A stretch of 64,000 bases of DNA. It comes from Emydura subglobosa (Eukaryota; Chordata; Testudines; Chelidae). Position numbers and translations under genes: made by a program. The stretch is from positions 27,756,540-27,820,539 of the forward strand of contig ML679959.1 of the NCBI GenBank assembly GCA_007922225.1, given 5' to 3'. The stretch's first letter is position 1. Each line of letters begins with the position of its first letter. This document shows, piece after piece, positions 23,609-35,297 of the stretch. The notes under the pieces were generated by a model. It saw only the letters and a list, made by a program, of their open reading frames with translations. It had not been told where the DNA came from and made no database searches.

Positions 23609-24717
23609 GTCTACATGTGGCCAGTAATTTTATTTTTTATGTTTAGAAGACTTACATTTGTATTAGGCTTTGTGAATCTGAGCGGGCCCAGTGCCTAACC
23701 AGCTGAGCCATGTGCACCTTCCATTATTGTACTTGTTTCTTTCTAGAGACCTTGGCTATTAGTATTGATTTTACAGGGAAGGTAACCAGATACTCCGGTG
23801 ATGGGTGACAGCATAAAACCCTAAAATAGACAAACAGAATGATTTCAGAAGCTTACGTATTTAACAAATTCATGCCTGCTGCCCAAATCCAAAATATGGC
23901 TTGCAAATAATGTTGCCGGATATATTCTGGGTGAGCCTCTGCTTTGGGGATAGTCTAGGTAATTCGAAGAGTGGCAGATTGACCATGATTGCAGGCGATG
24001 CAGGGCTGCTCTGGTATTTAATTATTTTTCATTTTAAAAAAATCCATTCAATAAATCTGTTTAAAGATGCATGCAGTATTCAATCTCGCATGTCTGTAAA
24101 TTGTTATTCCTTTGGGCTTGCAAATGAATTACCCTCACTCTCTTTTATTCAGTGCGTGGACGCCTGTTCTTCAGGCTCTCAAAGATTAGTTTTATTCTGC
24201 GGCCTTTGTAAACCTCAGTGGCCTAACCAAAAGGACTCCTGCAAAATGCAGAAGCACCATGAGCTATCCAGAGCCCAACACGTCTTTCTTGATTTGATTT
24301 GATTGTTTTTTAAAAACATGTTTTAAATGCTTTGGATACTGATTAACTTTTGTTGCTCAGTACTCAGCGTTCCCCTTGCCTTGAAATAAGAACTGCAGTC
24401 TTAGATAAAGGGAGGGGAAGATTGTCTTGTTTCACTGTAGCTTCCATAGGGATCTTTGCATCCTCTGCTGAAATGCTAGGTTGTAAAAGCTCCTGGATTA
24501 CTCAAGTATGCCAGCATCTCCCACGCCAGCAGGCACCGTTGGGTATTCTGTATTTCTGTTCTCAGCAGGGATGGGAGACAAAATGCAGTGCTCCCTCAGG
24601 GAGGAAACTCGCTACATGCTGAGGTCAGTGGATTTTGCGTTTGAAGTGCAAATCTAGTAAAGAGATGAATCAATCCTGGAGGAGTATTCTGTACGTGGAA
24701 ATAGGCTCCTTGTGAGA
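23609..24717. other. unannotated sequence
   Basis: No gene. A 133-codon plus-strand frame (23901-24302) has no recognised domain, no splice context that convinces me, and an AT-rich middle. Confidence 0.45.
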
Positions 24718-24960
24718 GGGAGTATGATCCTGTGGTTAGAGCAGGGGACTGGAGTTAGGACTCCTGGGTTCTCTCCCTGGCTCTACCACTGTCTCAGCGT
24801 GACTTTGGACAAGTTGATATTCACCTTTTTGGTTGCCCTGTCTGTGAAACAGGGATGATAATACCTCTAAGGGAGGTTGTGAGGCTGCATTAATTGTAAT
24901 GAGGTCTGAGATCCTTTCGCCAGAGTCTCCATGTACATGCATGATATAATTATCATTACA
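24718..24960 (+). repeat. CORE/MIR-type SINE
   Basis: Head 'gatcctgtggttagagcagg' with a B-box-like stretch in 'actcctgggttctctccctg', core 'agcgtgactttggacaagtt' and 'ccctgtctgtgaaacaggga', tail 'gaggtctgagatcctttcgc', ending 'ataattatcatta'. Nearly complete with small indels. Confidence 0.88.
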
Positions 24961-26827
24961 GCGATTAGAGACCGGAGCGTTGGAAGGCTGCAATGAAGTA
25001 CAAAGTACAGCATGCCCGGGTGTTGTGTTCTGCTTTGTGGAAGGCTTTGTCGGGATTTAACTGGGTGAATACGAGTGATAATTGTGTGTTTGAGTGGAAA
25101 CACCCTTCCCAATGCCAGCATTTCTCTATAAGCTCCCCGTCAGGAACCTCTGCAAACGAGGGGGTGGGCTAGATAAAAGAGAAGGGGAGGCGTTGGGTGG
25201 AAGCAGAACAATACAAGGGATGCAGGGGGTGGGGTTGGGGGGGGAGGGGATGAGGATGGAGAGGAAGACCACGGGGCCGGTTGTTCTGTCGCACACTCAA
25301 TGGCAATGATGAGCCCCGAGCATCTGATTGAAATCTCATGACCTGCCCTCAGTGGTGCTGGGGATGTGGGGAAGCGACGGAAGCTGGGAGGAAGGCCTTT
25401 GCTGCAGAATGTATTGCAAAGCGAATCCCTCAGGGTCTTTAATGGGGCCAGATCCTGCCCCTCGGAATCAGTGGGAGATGCACGGGCAGTCGGGCTCCAA
25501 GGGCAGAGGAGAGCAGGGTTCCTTCCCTCGAAGACATTCTCCTCATGTTGCAGGGTTCTTCCTTCTCTCTCTCGACGGGGATTGAATGAAGGGAGACGAC
25601 CCCTCGGGCACTGGAAACCGATCCATCCTCTGCCTCTCTTCTCCTCTCGCCACCGGCACCAAGCTGCGCGTGGGGATCCAGGCGGCGTTTGACTGGCCTG
25701 GGGGTGGAGTGTGGGATCTGGATGGTTTTGCCCCAGCGTGCAGTTGTGCTGATTCATTCCCACTTTCAGACTCCTCCTCCTCTGATTCACGAGCCTGACC
25801 AGCGCTCCCCAGTGGGTCTGCAGAAGCAGTGGCCTTATTTCAAGACAGCAGCACAGGTCAGATCTGGGCAGCAACACCCAGGTTTATTTATATACTAACA
25901 GTGAGCAATGTCGACCTTCAAACTCCAACGTTACCTTTGCTTTCCCTCCCTTTCAGTGTATTATTCCCTTCACCTCCAGGCTTGGCAGAATTCCATTTTT
26001 TTTTATTTTTTTTTTTACAATTTCCACCAATAATATCAATGTTTATTTGTAATCGTTTTTAAACAAAAATATTTATTTAAATGTTCACAGTGGCAAGAAA
26101 TTATGGGAGGTTCAGACAAGGAGGAGGATCAGACAATATTTATTTCATGACGTTGAGATTCAAAAAAGTAAAGCTTTATAACCCTAAAGCACAAATTTGC
26201 AACATCATAGGTCGAAATATACAAAGTAAATATCCTTAAATCAAACTCTTAGGCAAAAAATGCTGCTTGAGAACTTATCTGTAAATTTCGATCATCATGG
26301 AAGGAAATACTTTTTTGTGGGTTTGTGTGTGTTGGTTGAAATTGACATTTACTGACATTTACCAATTAAAAATCTAATCCTTCCAAGCACATTAGTTTCT
26401 GTTTCATCTGCCCCCCACCTCTATTCAATTTTTCCATCGTTTTACTTTGGCTGTCGTGAAGTTTTAGTTTAATTCAGACGTGCTTAGAAGATCAGCTGCT
26501 GAAAACACTTGCTGGCTTTCAGTACTGGGAGAGCCCGTGTGGAGTGGGAATGAAGGAAGTCAAGTTGAAGGTTGAGGCTGTTATACCTATTAGCTGGTGC
26601 TAATTGAGAGAAGGCATATGTGTGCACCATCCCAGAATGAAATGGTCTGTCAAAGCACTGGACATCAGCAGAGTCTGTCTTTTCACAATCTTTCTTCATC
26701 ACTGAGGTTTTTCTCTACCCATTTTTGCTACAATTTGTGTTACTGGCCCTTGGTTTTGATACTGTAGAACCAGTTTAATTATGGACAGTGCATTGAGTAG
26801 TTGTCATTATTGGGAAATGGAAAACAG
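24961..26827. other. unannotated; GC-rich then AT-rich
   Basis: No gene. The 245-codon minus-strand frame at 25140-25877 is the longest open frame in the window but is low-complexity Pro/Ser-rich at the C-terminus and overlapped by plus-strand frames. 25445-25490 may be a MITE fragment ('ggggccagatcctgcccctc'). 25990-26460 is AT-rich with no repeat recognised. Confidence 0.5.
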
Positions 26828-27236
26828 AGATGGTCTTGTGGTTGAGATGCTGCCCGTGAACTCAGGAGATCTGGGTTCTGTTGTCAAAACAGCCCTGGAC
26901 TCCCCGAGTGACCTCGGGTAAGCCACTTATAGCCACATTTTCAGAAATGGCCACTGATTTTTTTGAGGTGCACAAATCCAATTTATGACACCTTGGGCCT
27001 AGTTTTCAAAGAAGCTGAGCCCTTGTAGCCAACGTTGAGTTCAGCTGGAGCGGGACATGCTCAGTATTTCCAAAAACCTGGCCCAGGTTTAGTGCCCAGA
27101 ATCAATGGCCACTTCGGAAAATGTTGGTTCCTTTAAAAAAAAAAAAAAAAAAAAAGTCTCTCTCTGCCTCGGTTTCCCCTTCCGTGAAATGTGAGTGATA
27201 GTGAACTACCTCCCTGGGTGCTAAAGGAATAAATCA
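26828..27236 (+). repeat. SINE split by a MITE
   Basis: The head 'gatggtcttgtggttgagat' with 'ctcaggagatctgggttctg' and the core 'gagtgacctcgggtaagcca' stop at about 26935. The core resumes after 27156 with 'gtctctctctgcctcggttt' and 'ccccttccgtgaaatgtgag'. The interval is a separate MITE plus a run of 21 A (27135-27155). Confidence 0.82.
26936..27123. mobile_element. 188-bp MITE inside a SINE
   Basis: The left end 'cattttcagaaatggccact' followed by gatttt, and the reverse complement of the right end 'cattttccgaagtggccatt' followed by gattct, make an imperfect TIR of about 26 bp. Inside are 'ttgggcctagttttcaaaga' and 'gacatgctcagtatttccaa', the inner arms of the foldback family also seen at 50.1 kb. 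Confidence 0.8.
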
Positions 27237-27741
27237 GTGATGTTTGCCAGATGTTCAGATACTATGACAAAAAGGCTCATAGAAAGGTCTGTCTATAAGA
27301 TTCCGAAAATACACCAAGTAAGTAAACAAACACACGTGGGGAGAAAAATACCAAAGTACATGGAAAACGGGAGAATAAAAATGAGGTCTCTGAATTTCGT
27401 CATCAGTGGGTCTTTAGTTGTTTTGTGTATTGCTCTCTGATGTTTGCTGGAAGCTGTTCATTCCAGTGCAACCTCACACCTGATGAAAGGTCACCTGCAG
27501 GCGCTGGCGGGGGTTTCCCTAACATTGCCCCAATCATACAGCTACCATCGCCAGGTTTAATCGGTTCCCGTGGTGATGTCCCCAGAGCACGGTCGTGCTC
27601 ATTATGTGTCCCAACTAAGTGGGACACGCGGTAATGCAAAACTGGAATGGTTCCTAGAAAGCATTAAAATACAAAGAACGTTAACCAGAGCAAATCTAGA
27701 ACTGTAAACTGTGATTATTGAAATTACTCGAAAGAGAGAAA
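27237..27741. other. unannotated sequence
   Basis: Nothing recognised. Confidence 0.4.
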
Positions 27742-27957
27742 TATGTAATGGTTAGAACAGGGCGCTGGGAATCAGAACTCCTGAGTTCTATTCCTGATTC
27801 TACTGTGGTTTCAGAGAAGGCTGGATTCAAAGGGGACTACACCTAGAGTAAAACGCTACTTCCAGGGGAAGGAGGTTTAACAAACGAAGATTTGTAAAAC
27901 ACGTAAGGTCCTTAGAGACGTTGTGCTATACGAATGCAAAGTATTATTAATAAATGA
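27742..27957 (+). repeat. CORE/MIR-type SINE with internal replacement
   Basis: The head 'aatcagaactcctgagttct' and 'attcctgattctactgtgg' is intact and the tail 'gtccttagagacgttgtgct' with 'atgcaaagtattattaataa' is present, but the usual core between them is replaced by unrelated sequence at about 27815-27880. Confidence 0.7.
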
Positions 27958-28829
27958 AGCCAATGCACTATTTGTTTTACTGATTTGCCTGGAGTATCTT
28001 CTCCTCCCTCTCCTTAAGACAGAGAGAGATGAAAAGGACCCATCTAAGCTGCAAAATGTGCTTATTAGGTCACATGAATTCTCATAAGACCGAGGGACTG
28101 CCAGCCCTTTAATCCATGCTGCCATGGAATAAAATTACCTACTGGCCTAAATAACTGCAAATCTGTCCTGATTTCACCTTGCGCTCATCACAAACACCCC
28201 CCATCAACCGTGCGTCAGAGACGTGATTAGTAAATCCTGCAAGACTGAAAATCTTGGGAGATTGAAAGTCCTCATGTTGGTAATCACAGCCCCTGATTTA
28301 AATCTATGTAAATACTCTTCAAGAAATGCTGCCGGCTTTAAAAGAAACAGCAAACAAAACTTAACTCCTGTCTAAATTTTGCACCTACTGAAATAACCTG
28401 CCTGGATCCAGGGGAAGCCATGTTTGTCAGTTTTGCTTTGTGTAAGAGACCACGCTGGGTATAGAGTCATTTGCGGTATGTCACGGTAGTCAGTTTCTCC
28501 TGCTGTGTCTGTTCGTCTTCCCACAGCAACAGGGGAAAGGAAAACCACATTTTTTAAAACCAGAAAAACTGGCAGGGGACTCTGGAACAAACTTAAGTAG
28601 TCCTGAAACTACTTAAATGTTTGTAGCTACTCTTTATTAATGATAAACCGAACTTAACAGTGCAAGTTATTTTCATGCATCAGTATTGGAACAGAGGGCA
28701 ACAGCTATGCAAGCCCAGGGAATTTATCCGAGTTGAGGCAATATAGATTACGAGTTTAGTGGGCATACACGCTGTCAGAGGTAGATCAGTTATCTGTAGC
28801 AGGTCATCCCTTCTACTTTATAGTTCCTC
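27958..28829. other. unannotated sequence
   Basis: No gene. 28140-28330 looks unique, with no repeat signature. Confidence 0.4.
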
Positions 28830-29043
28830 AGATAGCTCAGTCGTTAAACTGAACCTACTCAGTGACCTTGGACAAGTCACTTCCTCTCTCTCTGCCTCCT
28901 TTTTGCCTCCCAATCTTTTGTCAGATCTTGTCTATTTACTCTGTAAGCTCTGAGGGGCAGGGACTATCGCTAACTATATGTTTATACAATGGCCAGCACA
29001 ATGGGGTGTTGGTCTCCAGACATTACCGTAACAGAAATAATAC
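28830..29043 (+). repeat. SINE, second subtype
   Basis: Head remnant 'gatagctcagtcgttaaact', core 'cagtgaccttggacaagtca', tail 'ctctgaggggcagggactat' and 'tggccagcacaatggggtgt', ending 'acagaaataatac'. Same tail subtype as 17603-17867. Confidence 0.82.
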
Positions 29044-29213
29044 AGGGAGGAAGTCTCTTTGCTTCTCTTAATTCTTTTGTTTTGCTCAGTGGCGTTTCTG
29101 TTCGCGGGTCGGGGTGAAATACATTTGAGTGCAGCCCCAGTCATTCTTTACTTCAGGTGGACGGTTCAGGTTCCTGTAATTGTTACTTGGCACAAAGGCA
29201 GAGGGGCTTCTAA

Positions 29214-29216
<3 letters not shown>

Positions 29217-29246
<30 letters not shown>
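29217..29246 (+). repeat. poly-T run (30 T)
   Basis: The longest mononucleotide run in the window. It may be the antisense A-tail of a retroelement, but no element body follows on either side that I recognise. Confidence 0.97.
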
Positions 29247-29250
<4 letters not shown>

Positions 29251-29544
29251 GATCTTTTTAAAAAAGTTAAAGAATCGAAAGCTTTGGAAGAACTCAGACT
29301 CGGGGACCGTTTCTGAACAATGGTTCCCCAGAGCCGCATGACAGAGTCCGCCACGTTTAGTTTTCCTTGGGCGATTAGCAGAATTGGAGCCTTTGGAGAG
29401 GTACAAAATGGCAGTGAAATTCTCTGACTTAGTTACCCAAAGTTACTGCGTATTGGTGAGCGAGGTTTGTGTTCAGACAGGGTAAACCTGGAGCTGCCCA
29501 GTATTTTGTCAATGCTGTAATACAGCCGACCTTCAGGCTTGTAA

Positions 29545-29589
29545 AAATGATATCTGTGGCCCTTGAGCCAAAAAGGTTGGGAACCCCTG
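29545..29589 (-). mobile_element. hAT-like transposon terminal fragment
   Basis: The reverse complement reads 'caggggttcccaaccttttt' then 'ggctcaagggccaca', the classic end of Charlie-type hAT elements. No matching second end is visible nearby. Confidence 0.65.
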
Positions 29590-30679
29590 CTATAAACCAC
29601 TGAGTGCTGTCAACCCGTTAAATTGCATAACTAGAACAGTTGTTGCAAAGCTGATTTTTACGGAGGATTCCCCACATCCAGAACTGGCTGGTGGTGGAGG
29701 CGGTTCCGTTCAGCTTATAGAATTCCAGATGCAAGGGCAATGGTTTGTCTCGATCCTCCCAGTTCATAGCCCTGAGCTGTCATTCTGCTTTTTCACCTAC
29801 AGCACTGCTTCGCCCAAGCTCTCTTTTGCTGGTGCTTTGGGAGAGGAAATGAATGCATGGGCATGGTCAGTGCTTTTGGCAGGTGTAGAGGGGGCTGTCA
29901 AACATGGAAGCAGCCAGACTGCAATGTCAAACATTGCTGGAACAGTGAAGGCTGAGATTCTGGAACCGAGAGGGGTTTTGCTTTGCCCCTGGCAGGAAAA
30001 TAAGCATTAGGAGCAACATCTGGCCCCTGCGTTTTTCCATTGGAAAGCCAGTTCTTAGCAGGGTTTTAATATCTTGGCTGATTCAGATCACCCTGAGAAC
30101 CAACTTGTCCCCATGCAGTCAGGCAGTTCAGATGCTTGAATTGTTTGTGAACCCAAATATATAATAATAATTTGTCACATAGGGATGCGTATCAGCAGAA
30201 TGGGCAACAAAGGAGAGCAGGCGTTCTGCTGTCGGACCTTTCCCTGGCGTTTCTGCCGGGCAGGCAGCACGGAAAACGTGTTTGCAGTAGAGTCCATTTG
30301 TTGCAATCTGGGAGCTGAGAAAGAAGTTGGAGAATGGGGGTGGCAACTGTTGACCTATCCTCAGATTTGAAATACCTAGGCTCCCTGGCCGGGGTGGTTC
30401 ACATCCCGGTGGAGTTGACTCAGCCTTTCTGCCATCCGGCGAGTTCCACCTGAGACCTTGGGGGCTGTATCTGGACTGTGTGGATTTTAAGCAGTACGGC
30501 ACTCAGATTTAGGTTTTCATGTTGCTGTTATTGGCCAGAATTCTTCCTTTCCCTGCACCAGGGAGCAGTGCACTACCCCTACACCAGCGGGATCTGCATA
30601 GCCGTGGAGATATGGTGTATGAAGCATTTTGTGGTCCTTGGGAGTCGACAGTTCTGTGTCTCTGTGTGAGTTTGCAAGG
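29590..30679. other. unannotated sequence
   Basis: No gene. Near 30395-30480, 'ggagttgactcagcctttct' recalls a tRNA-SINE segment but is too short to name. Confidence 0.4.
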
Positions 30680-30790
30680 AGGCCCCGAATCAGGAAGGCA
30701 TCCCTGTGAAAAGCACTTAAGCATATGCTTAAATCCCATTGAAGTCCAAGAGACTTGAAGCATGTGTGTAAATGCTTTCCTGATCAGGGG
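30680..30790. mobile_element. foldback MITE (hAT-like)
   Basis: The left end 'aggccccgaatcaggaaggc' is matched by the reverse complement of the right end, 'cccctgatcaggaaagcatt'. The inner arms 'aaaagcacttaagcatatgc' and the centre 'cccattgaagtcc' fit the 'gattcagcaaagcacttaagc' family. A second half-copy ('gcacttaaatgttttcatga') follows at 30800-30835. Confidence 0.82.
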
Positions 30791-30837
30791 TGGATTTAAC
30801 AATGCACTTAAATGTTTTCATGAATGGGGGCCCAGGT

Positions 30838-32738
30838 CATTTTTATTTAAGTGCCTCTCTAGAGAACAAAGTGTTTACATTATCATTGGGAATTGACTTA
30901 AATAAAACTCACGTAAGAGGGAACTGATAACTGCTCAGGGAATAATACTCGCAGCGTCTGCAGAACTTTCAGAAGGAAAAGATTGCAAATTTTGGCCTTA
31001 GTACTCTGCAACTTGTTGCGGAGAAAAAACGGAGTGAAAAGTTAAAATCTCTGAGCAACGAAATCCCTTTGAAATGACTAAGGGAATTTGCACCATTCTT
31101 TTCAAAAGGAGCTCCGTGTAGCAAGAAGCAGGCATATTTCACAGAAGGTTATGCTGGAGTTAAAATGTAGTTCCGCTGGTGTGATCAAGAATGCCAGACT
31201 ATTTGAAATTTGAGTGGGGTAGTGTGCTACTTTGGATTACTTTCGATAAATGTCATTTTTCCTTCTGAAAGTTCTTTTGTGATGAATAGGAGTCTTGCAG
31301 CATGAATTTGAATGGGACATTGTGTAGTAAGAATAATAAGCAGGTGCATTGTGTAATATTGAGTGAAAAACCGCTGCCTAAAAGGAAAAAGTAATGTGGT
31401 TATTGGTGCATCTCAGGTAATGTGAGCATAGTTCCCTGAGCAGTTATCCGTTTCCCTGTACGAGCTTTTATTTAAGTCAATTCCCTTGAAATGAGTGGGA
31501 CACTTCGCTGCTTAATTGATTTTGGTGAAACTTTGCACATTTGTAACAGAGAGCACTAATGGATAAGTTCCTCATAACAAGACTAACGCTTTGACTGGAA
31601 AGAACAGGCTCGTTCTATGCCTGCTTGCATGTCGCTAATGAAAAGGGGTGGGAGAGGTAATTATGTATAATGAAAAGTTTAATGCCATTTTTCTTACTAA
31701 ACGGGAGTGCCTGTAGCGTTGGTAGAAATGAGATGCTGACGGCCTTAGCTAAAACTGGGCATAATGTAGCTGGCTTCTGGGCAGATTTCTCCGAGACGGC
31801 TCTGCTGCAACGCCGCAATCCCGACCCCTCACTTAGCCTGCCTGCACAGCGCTGCTAGGACATCTCAGGCCTGAGCTGCAGCATCCTCTGCTATTCCCGT
31901 GTCGGACCCCTGCATCCATCTGTCCGCCGTGTGTGTCAGTCCTGAGTGGAAACACGCAGTTTTCGGTTCCCCCGCCCAGCTCTGCCAAAGCACCTTTGTT
32001 TTGACTGACACCATCCTCTTACGAAAGAGAGATGCCGACCGTCTCCCAGCTGAGAACTCAGTCTGTCTGGGCAGAGAGCAGCGCCTTTTGGGCTCGCCTT
32101 TTAGAGCTGCAGCCGATGGACTGTGAGGGTCCCTGGTTCTAGTTGTAGTTCTGCTCACCGAGAACAGCACTCCGCTAATCGAGTCCATTCCGGTGCGTGG
32201 CCAGTTGTTGGCTGACACCATGCCCAACTCTTCTGACCATGGATCTCCCTTAAGCAGAGGCTGCTGCTGCTTTTGGTAAAGTGGCTAGTGTGCAAATGCA
32301 AACCGTGTGCCAATCGTCGATTACTCGTGGTGTCCTCGCCTCTCCTGATTGTGCCAAGCTGTGTGTGTCTGCCCGGGTCTGAGCTTGCCTATCGGCAGGA
32401 TGGATTGTTGAGCAGTCAGAACTCCTCCCGCAGAGTCTTGCAGAGTCTATGTCACTTCTTGGAATTGAGTCAATCTGTTACACCTGCAGGGCAGCTCATT
32501 CATATCCTTCCTGAACGGTGGGACCCTTAGGGTCTGCCACGAACCACGGTGCTTTCTTAGCTGTCCCTGGCGCTTGTGGCACCTAGGGCTGAGTGCAAGC
32601 CGGCGTGTAACAGCTTTTACTTAGCATGGAAATTTGTTTTAATTGCAAAAAGCAGTTGTATTTATCCCTGGTCAAGATGAGAGGCAACGTGATCCACAGC
32701 AACATGATCCAGGGTGTGTGTAATGGGAAATTCCTGAG
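30838..32738. other. unannotated, repeat-poor
   Basis: No gene and no repeat I can name over about 1.9 kb, unusual for this window. Frames up to 120 codons (31865-32227, minus) show no domain. Confidence 0.45.
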
Positions 32739-32865
32739 GTTACAATCCCGGCACTGGCAGCGACTCCTTCGGCAAGTCACTGCATCTGCTTCTGCTGCTA
32801 TTTCCCCGTCTGTGAAATGGGCACAATACTTTACCGCATGTTGGCGGTGGAGTTTATTAGCCGAC
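32739..32865 (+). repeat. MIR-type SINE core
   Basis: 'ggttacaatcccggcactgg', 'ccttcggcaagtcactgcat' and 'tttccccgtctgtgaaatgg', then 'gcacaatactttaccgcatg'. Head missing. Confidence 0.75.
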
Positions 32866-32920
32866 TCTTCTAGGGTGTTTTGAACATGCTAAGTTTTGCT
32901 CTGCAAGTGCCAAGTTGTAA

Positions 32921-32975
32921 ATCATAGACTTGTAGGACTAGAAGGGACCTCGAGAGGTCATCATGAGCAGGATGG
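32921..32975 (-). mobile_element. CR1 3' terminus, antisense
   Basis: 'aatcatagacttgtaggact', then 'agaagggacctcgagaggtc', the antisense of the CR1 end '...gacctctcgaggtcccttc'. Only about 55 bp remain. Confidence 0.78.
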
Positions 32976-33349
32976 ACTTAACTTACAAATAAAAACACTG
33001 TAAAGGTGAACTGGGGCTCCTGGTATTTAAAGCACCAGGCCTGTGTTTTCTGTCCCTGCAGTAGCTGATGACATCACTCTCACCTTTACCCTCGGTGGGG
33101 AGAGCAGCTTCTCTCTCTGCTATAGGTGCTGGCAGTGTCATCCGCTGTAAGAGAGAAACACGAGCTGCGGAGGGCCTGGGCTCTTGTCAGGATAGGTGAG
33201 TGCAGGGAGGAATCGGTTTGAAATAGCTGAGTTCTCGGATGTATTTCTGCGTAACTCAGGTGTATTTGCATGGGCCAGATTCTATGCATCCGTGTCTCCC
33301 GGGGTAGTTAGCACTCAGCACTTCTCTGGATTTGGCTATTGGTCATGAG

Positions 33350-33564
33350 GTAGTGCGGTCTAGTGGCTAGAGCACTAGGGCTGGGATTCAGGATGGGTTT
33401 TATTTTGGCTCTGCCGCTGGCCTACTGGGTGACATTGGGCATGTCACGTTCCCCCTCTGTGCCTCAGTTTCCCCACCTGTAAAATAGGGGTGATACTGAG
33501 CAGAATAAAGCGCTTTGAGATCCATGAATGAAAAACACTAGCGAAGAGCCAGGCAGTGGTGGTG
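33350..33564 (+). repeat. CORE/MIR-type SINE, full length
   Basis: Head 'gtagtgcggtctagtggcta' with the A-box area, core 'gggtgacattgggcatgtca' and 'ctctgtgcctcagtttcccc', tail 'aaagcgctttgagatccatg', ending 'ccaggcagtggtggtg'. It is one of the two best-kept sense copies of the first subtype; the B-box region is damaged. Confidence 0.92.
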
Positions 33565-33630
33565 TTTTGGATCTCAGAACACGTTGCCTATTTAAAGCAT
33601 TGCTGGTGCTGCTCACTTTCAGAAAGAGAT

Positions 33631-33728
33631 TTCATAGATTTTTTTTTTTTTTTTTTTTTTTAAAGACTAGAGGGGACCACTCTGGTGTCATGATCTGACC
33701 GCCCTGCATAACACAGGCCATTGAGCTG
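33631..33728 (-). mobile_element. CR1 3' terminus, antisense, with poly-T insertion
   Basis: 'tttcatagat', then 23 T (33639-33661), then 'gactagaggggaccactctg', 'tcatgatctgaccgccctgc' and 'ataacacaggccattgagc'. This is the antisense of a CR1 end, with a T-run just inside the terminus. Confidence 0.72.
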
Positions 33729-33895
33729 TACACTCAGGGAGCGATGGTCCTTTCCCTGAAGAGCTTGCACTCTAAATAGCCAAGACAGAGAGCAGGAGAG
33801 AGGCAGGATTGTTACTGTCAGTTTCCTGATGAGGAAATGAAGCACAGTCATTTGCCACAGTCACCCCAGGAGCTTGTGGTGGGGCTTTGAGCTGC
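33729..33895 (-). repeat. SINE, antisense, partial
   Basis: 'cctttccctgaagagcttgc' and 'actctaaatagccaagacag' (tail) followed by 'cagtttcctgatgaggaaat' and 'gccacagtcaccccaggag' (core). It abuts the CR1 end directly. Confidence 0.68.
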
Positions 33896-34089
33896 TACTG
33901 GCCCCTTCCATCTCCTGCTCGCCTTCATCTTTGGGTCAAGAATGTTGTCTCCTGCTCTCAGGCTGAAAATGTCCTGGTATTCTCTCCTAAACCCCTTGAG
34001 AAACTGAGGCACGTGTAATATCTGTACACTGCTGCTGCCTCTTCACCTCAGCCTTACCCACCAGCATTCAGTCAGCACCTAGCTGACCC

Positions 34090-34290
34090 ATCCTTCTCCC
34101 ACTCCTTACCAGTCAGGGATCCTAGGTTCTGCTATTGGTTTTGCCTGTGACTTCTTGTGACCATGGTAGGTTGATCTTTCTGTGCCTCAGTTTCCCCAGC
34201 TGGAACAGAGAATACCGACCTCGAAATGAGCGTTTGTGCTTGTCAGGCGCTCTGGGATCTCGGGACGGAAAGGTGTAGCAGAAGTGTGGG
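34090..34290 (+). repeat. MIR-type SINE, diverged
   Basis: 'gtcagggatcctaggttctg', 'ctgtgcctcagtttccccag', 'gaccatggtaggttgatc' and 'gcgctctgggatctcgggac' preserve the head-core-tail order with many changes. Confidence 0.72.
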
Positions 34291-34939
34291 GAATCGTTAC
34301 TTTTCCATTAGAAGCGGGTCGGTGCCCTAAGAGTTAAACCCCTCGACATTCAACCAGGGGATATTCTGGCTGCCCTGTGCTCTTGAACTTCCCCTGCAAA
34401 GGCATGCGGGCTGCCATGTTGTCATTGGTGACTCACCGCCTCTGCCTCAGTGTTGGCAGACTGCGTTTCAAGTGCATCAAAGCCCTCGGCAGGCATACAA
34501 TGGAGAGAACACCCGGGGTTCGTGCAGCAGGGCTCTGAGTTTCCAAACACAGGCAAAAAGAACAGCGTGAAATGTCCTTGGCTTACTTTCGAGAACAGCA
34601 GTCTAGACGTACACAGTGCGGTGCAGCTGATCGGTTCAAGTATCCTCATCTCCGCTGCCGCGACGGAAACAGTCCTGGTTCCGCCATTCCCCCTCTGAGG
34701 CTAATGAAGACTCTTTGTACCTTCTGACTGTCACAGCCCGAGCTGCGGGTAAGAGCTTTAATCCACACTGATCACCCCGGCAGTGGCCCCTGGGGTGGGC
34801 TGTGGAGCGGGCACGCCTCCTCTCTCGCTCTTGTCTGTGATTCTGCAGCGAAGCTGAGCCGTGTTCATCCTGGTGCAACTGCATGGAAACCGGTGGAGGA
34901 ATTCGGCCCTTGTGTGCCCTGCCTCGGCAGCATTGCTGC
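34291..34939. other. unannotated sequence
   Basis: No gene; frames up to 82 codons without features. Confidence 0.4.
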
Positions 34940-35297
34940 TGTCTCGAGACGTCGGCTGTATCGCGAGGGTACGCCGGCTGCGTGGTTTGGTTCCGCAGGA
35001 CGGACTGGGCGTTGCTTGGTCTACGCTGCTGGTGAAATTCGGCGGCAGTCGACGGGAGATACGCAAGCTTCGAAGAGTAACATGCGTATCTCCCCTCGAC
35101 TTCCTAACTTCCCCGTAGCGCGGCGTCCCCACTATGCCGCGCCGACGGGAAATGCCCTCCTGTTGATGCCGTGTTAATCTTTTTGCGGGGGTGGATTAAC
35201 GCCGTCGACTTCGGGGATCAGTTGAGCGGGTCTCCGCTGCCACTCAGTTGATACTGTGGCCCCGCCAGTGCCGCTGTGAATGCAGACACACCCTTAG
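34940..35297. mobile_element. CpG-rich MITE-like segment
   Basis: Dense CpG (for example 'gtcgacgggagatacgcaag', 'tagcgcggcgtccccac', 'gcgccgacgggaaat') and a right end 'gtgaatgcagacacaccctt' that matches the 'gtagacacaccctta' terminus of turtle MITEs. The left limit is uncertain. Overlapping frames of 85, 94 and 124 codons are on different strands and phases. Confidence 0.55.

Noticed and set aside
25140..25877. 245-codon minus-strand frame, the longest in the window
   Set aside because: GC-rich sequence with few stops by chance; Pro/Ser/Leu low-complexity end; overlapping open frames on the other strand; no recognised domain.
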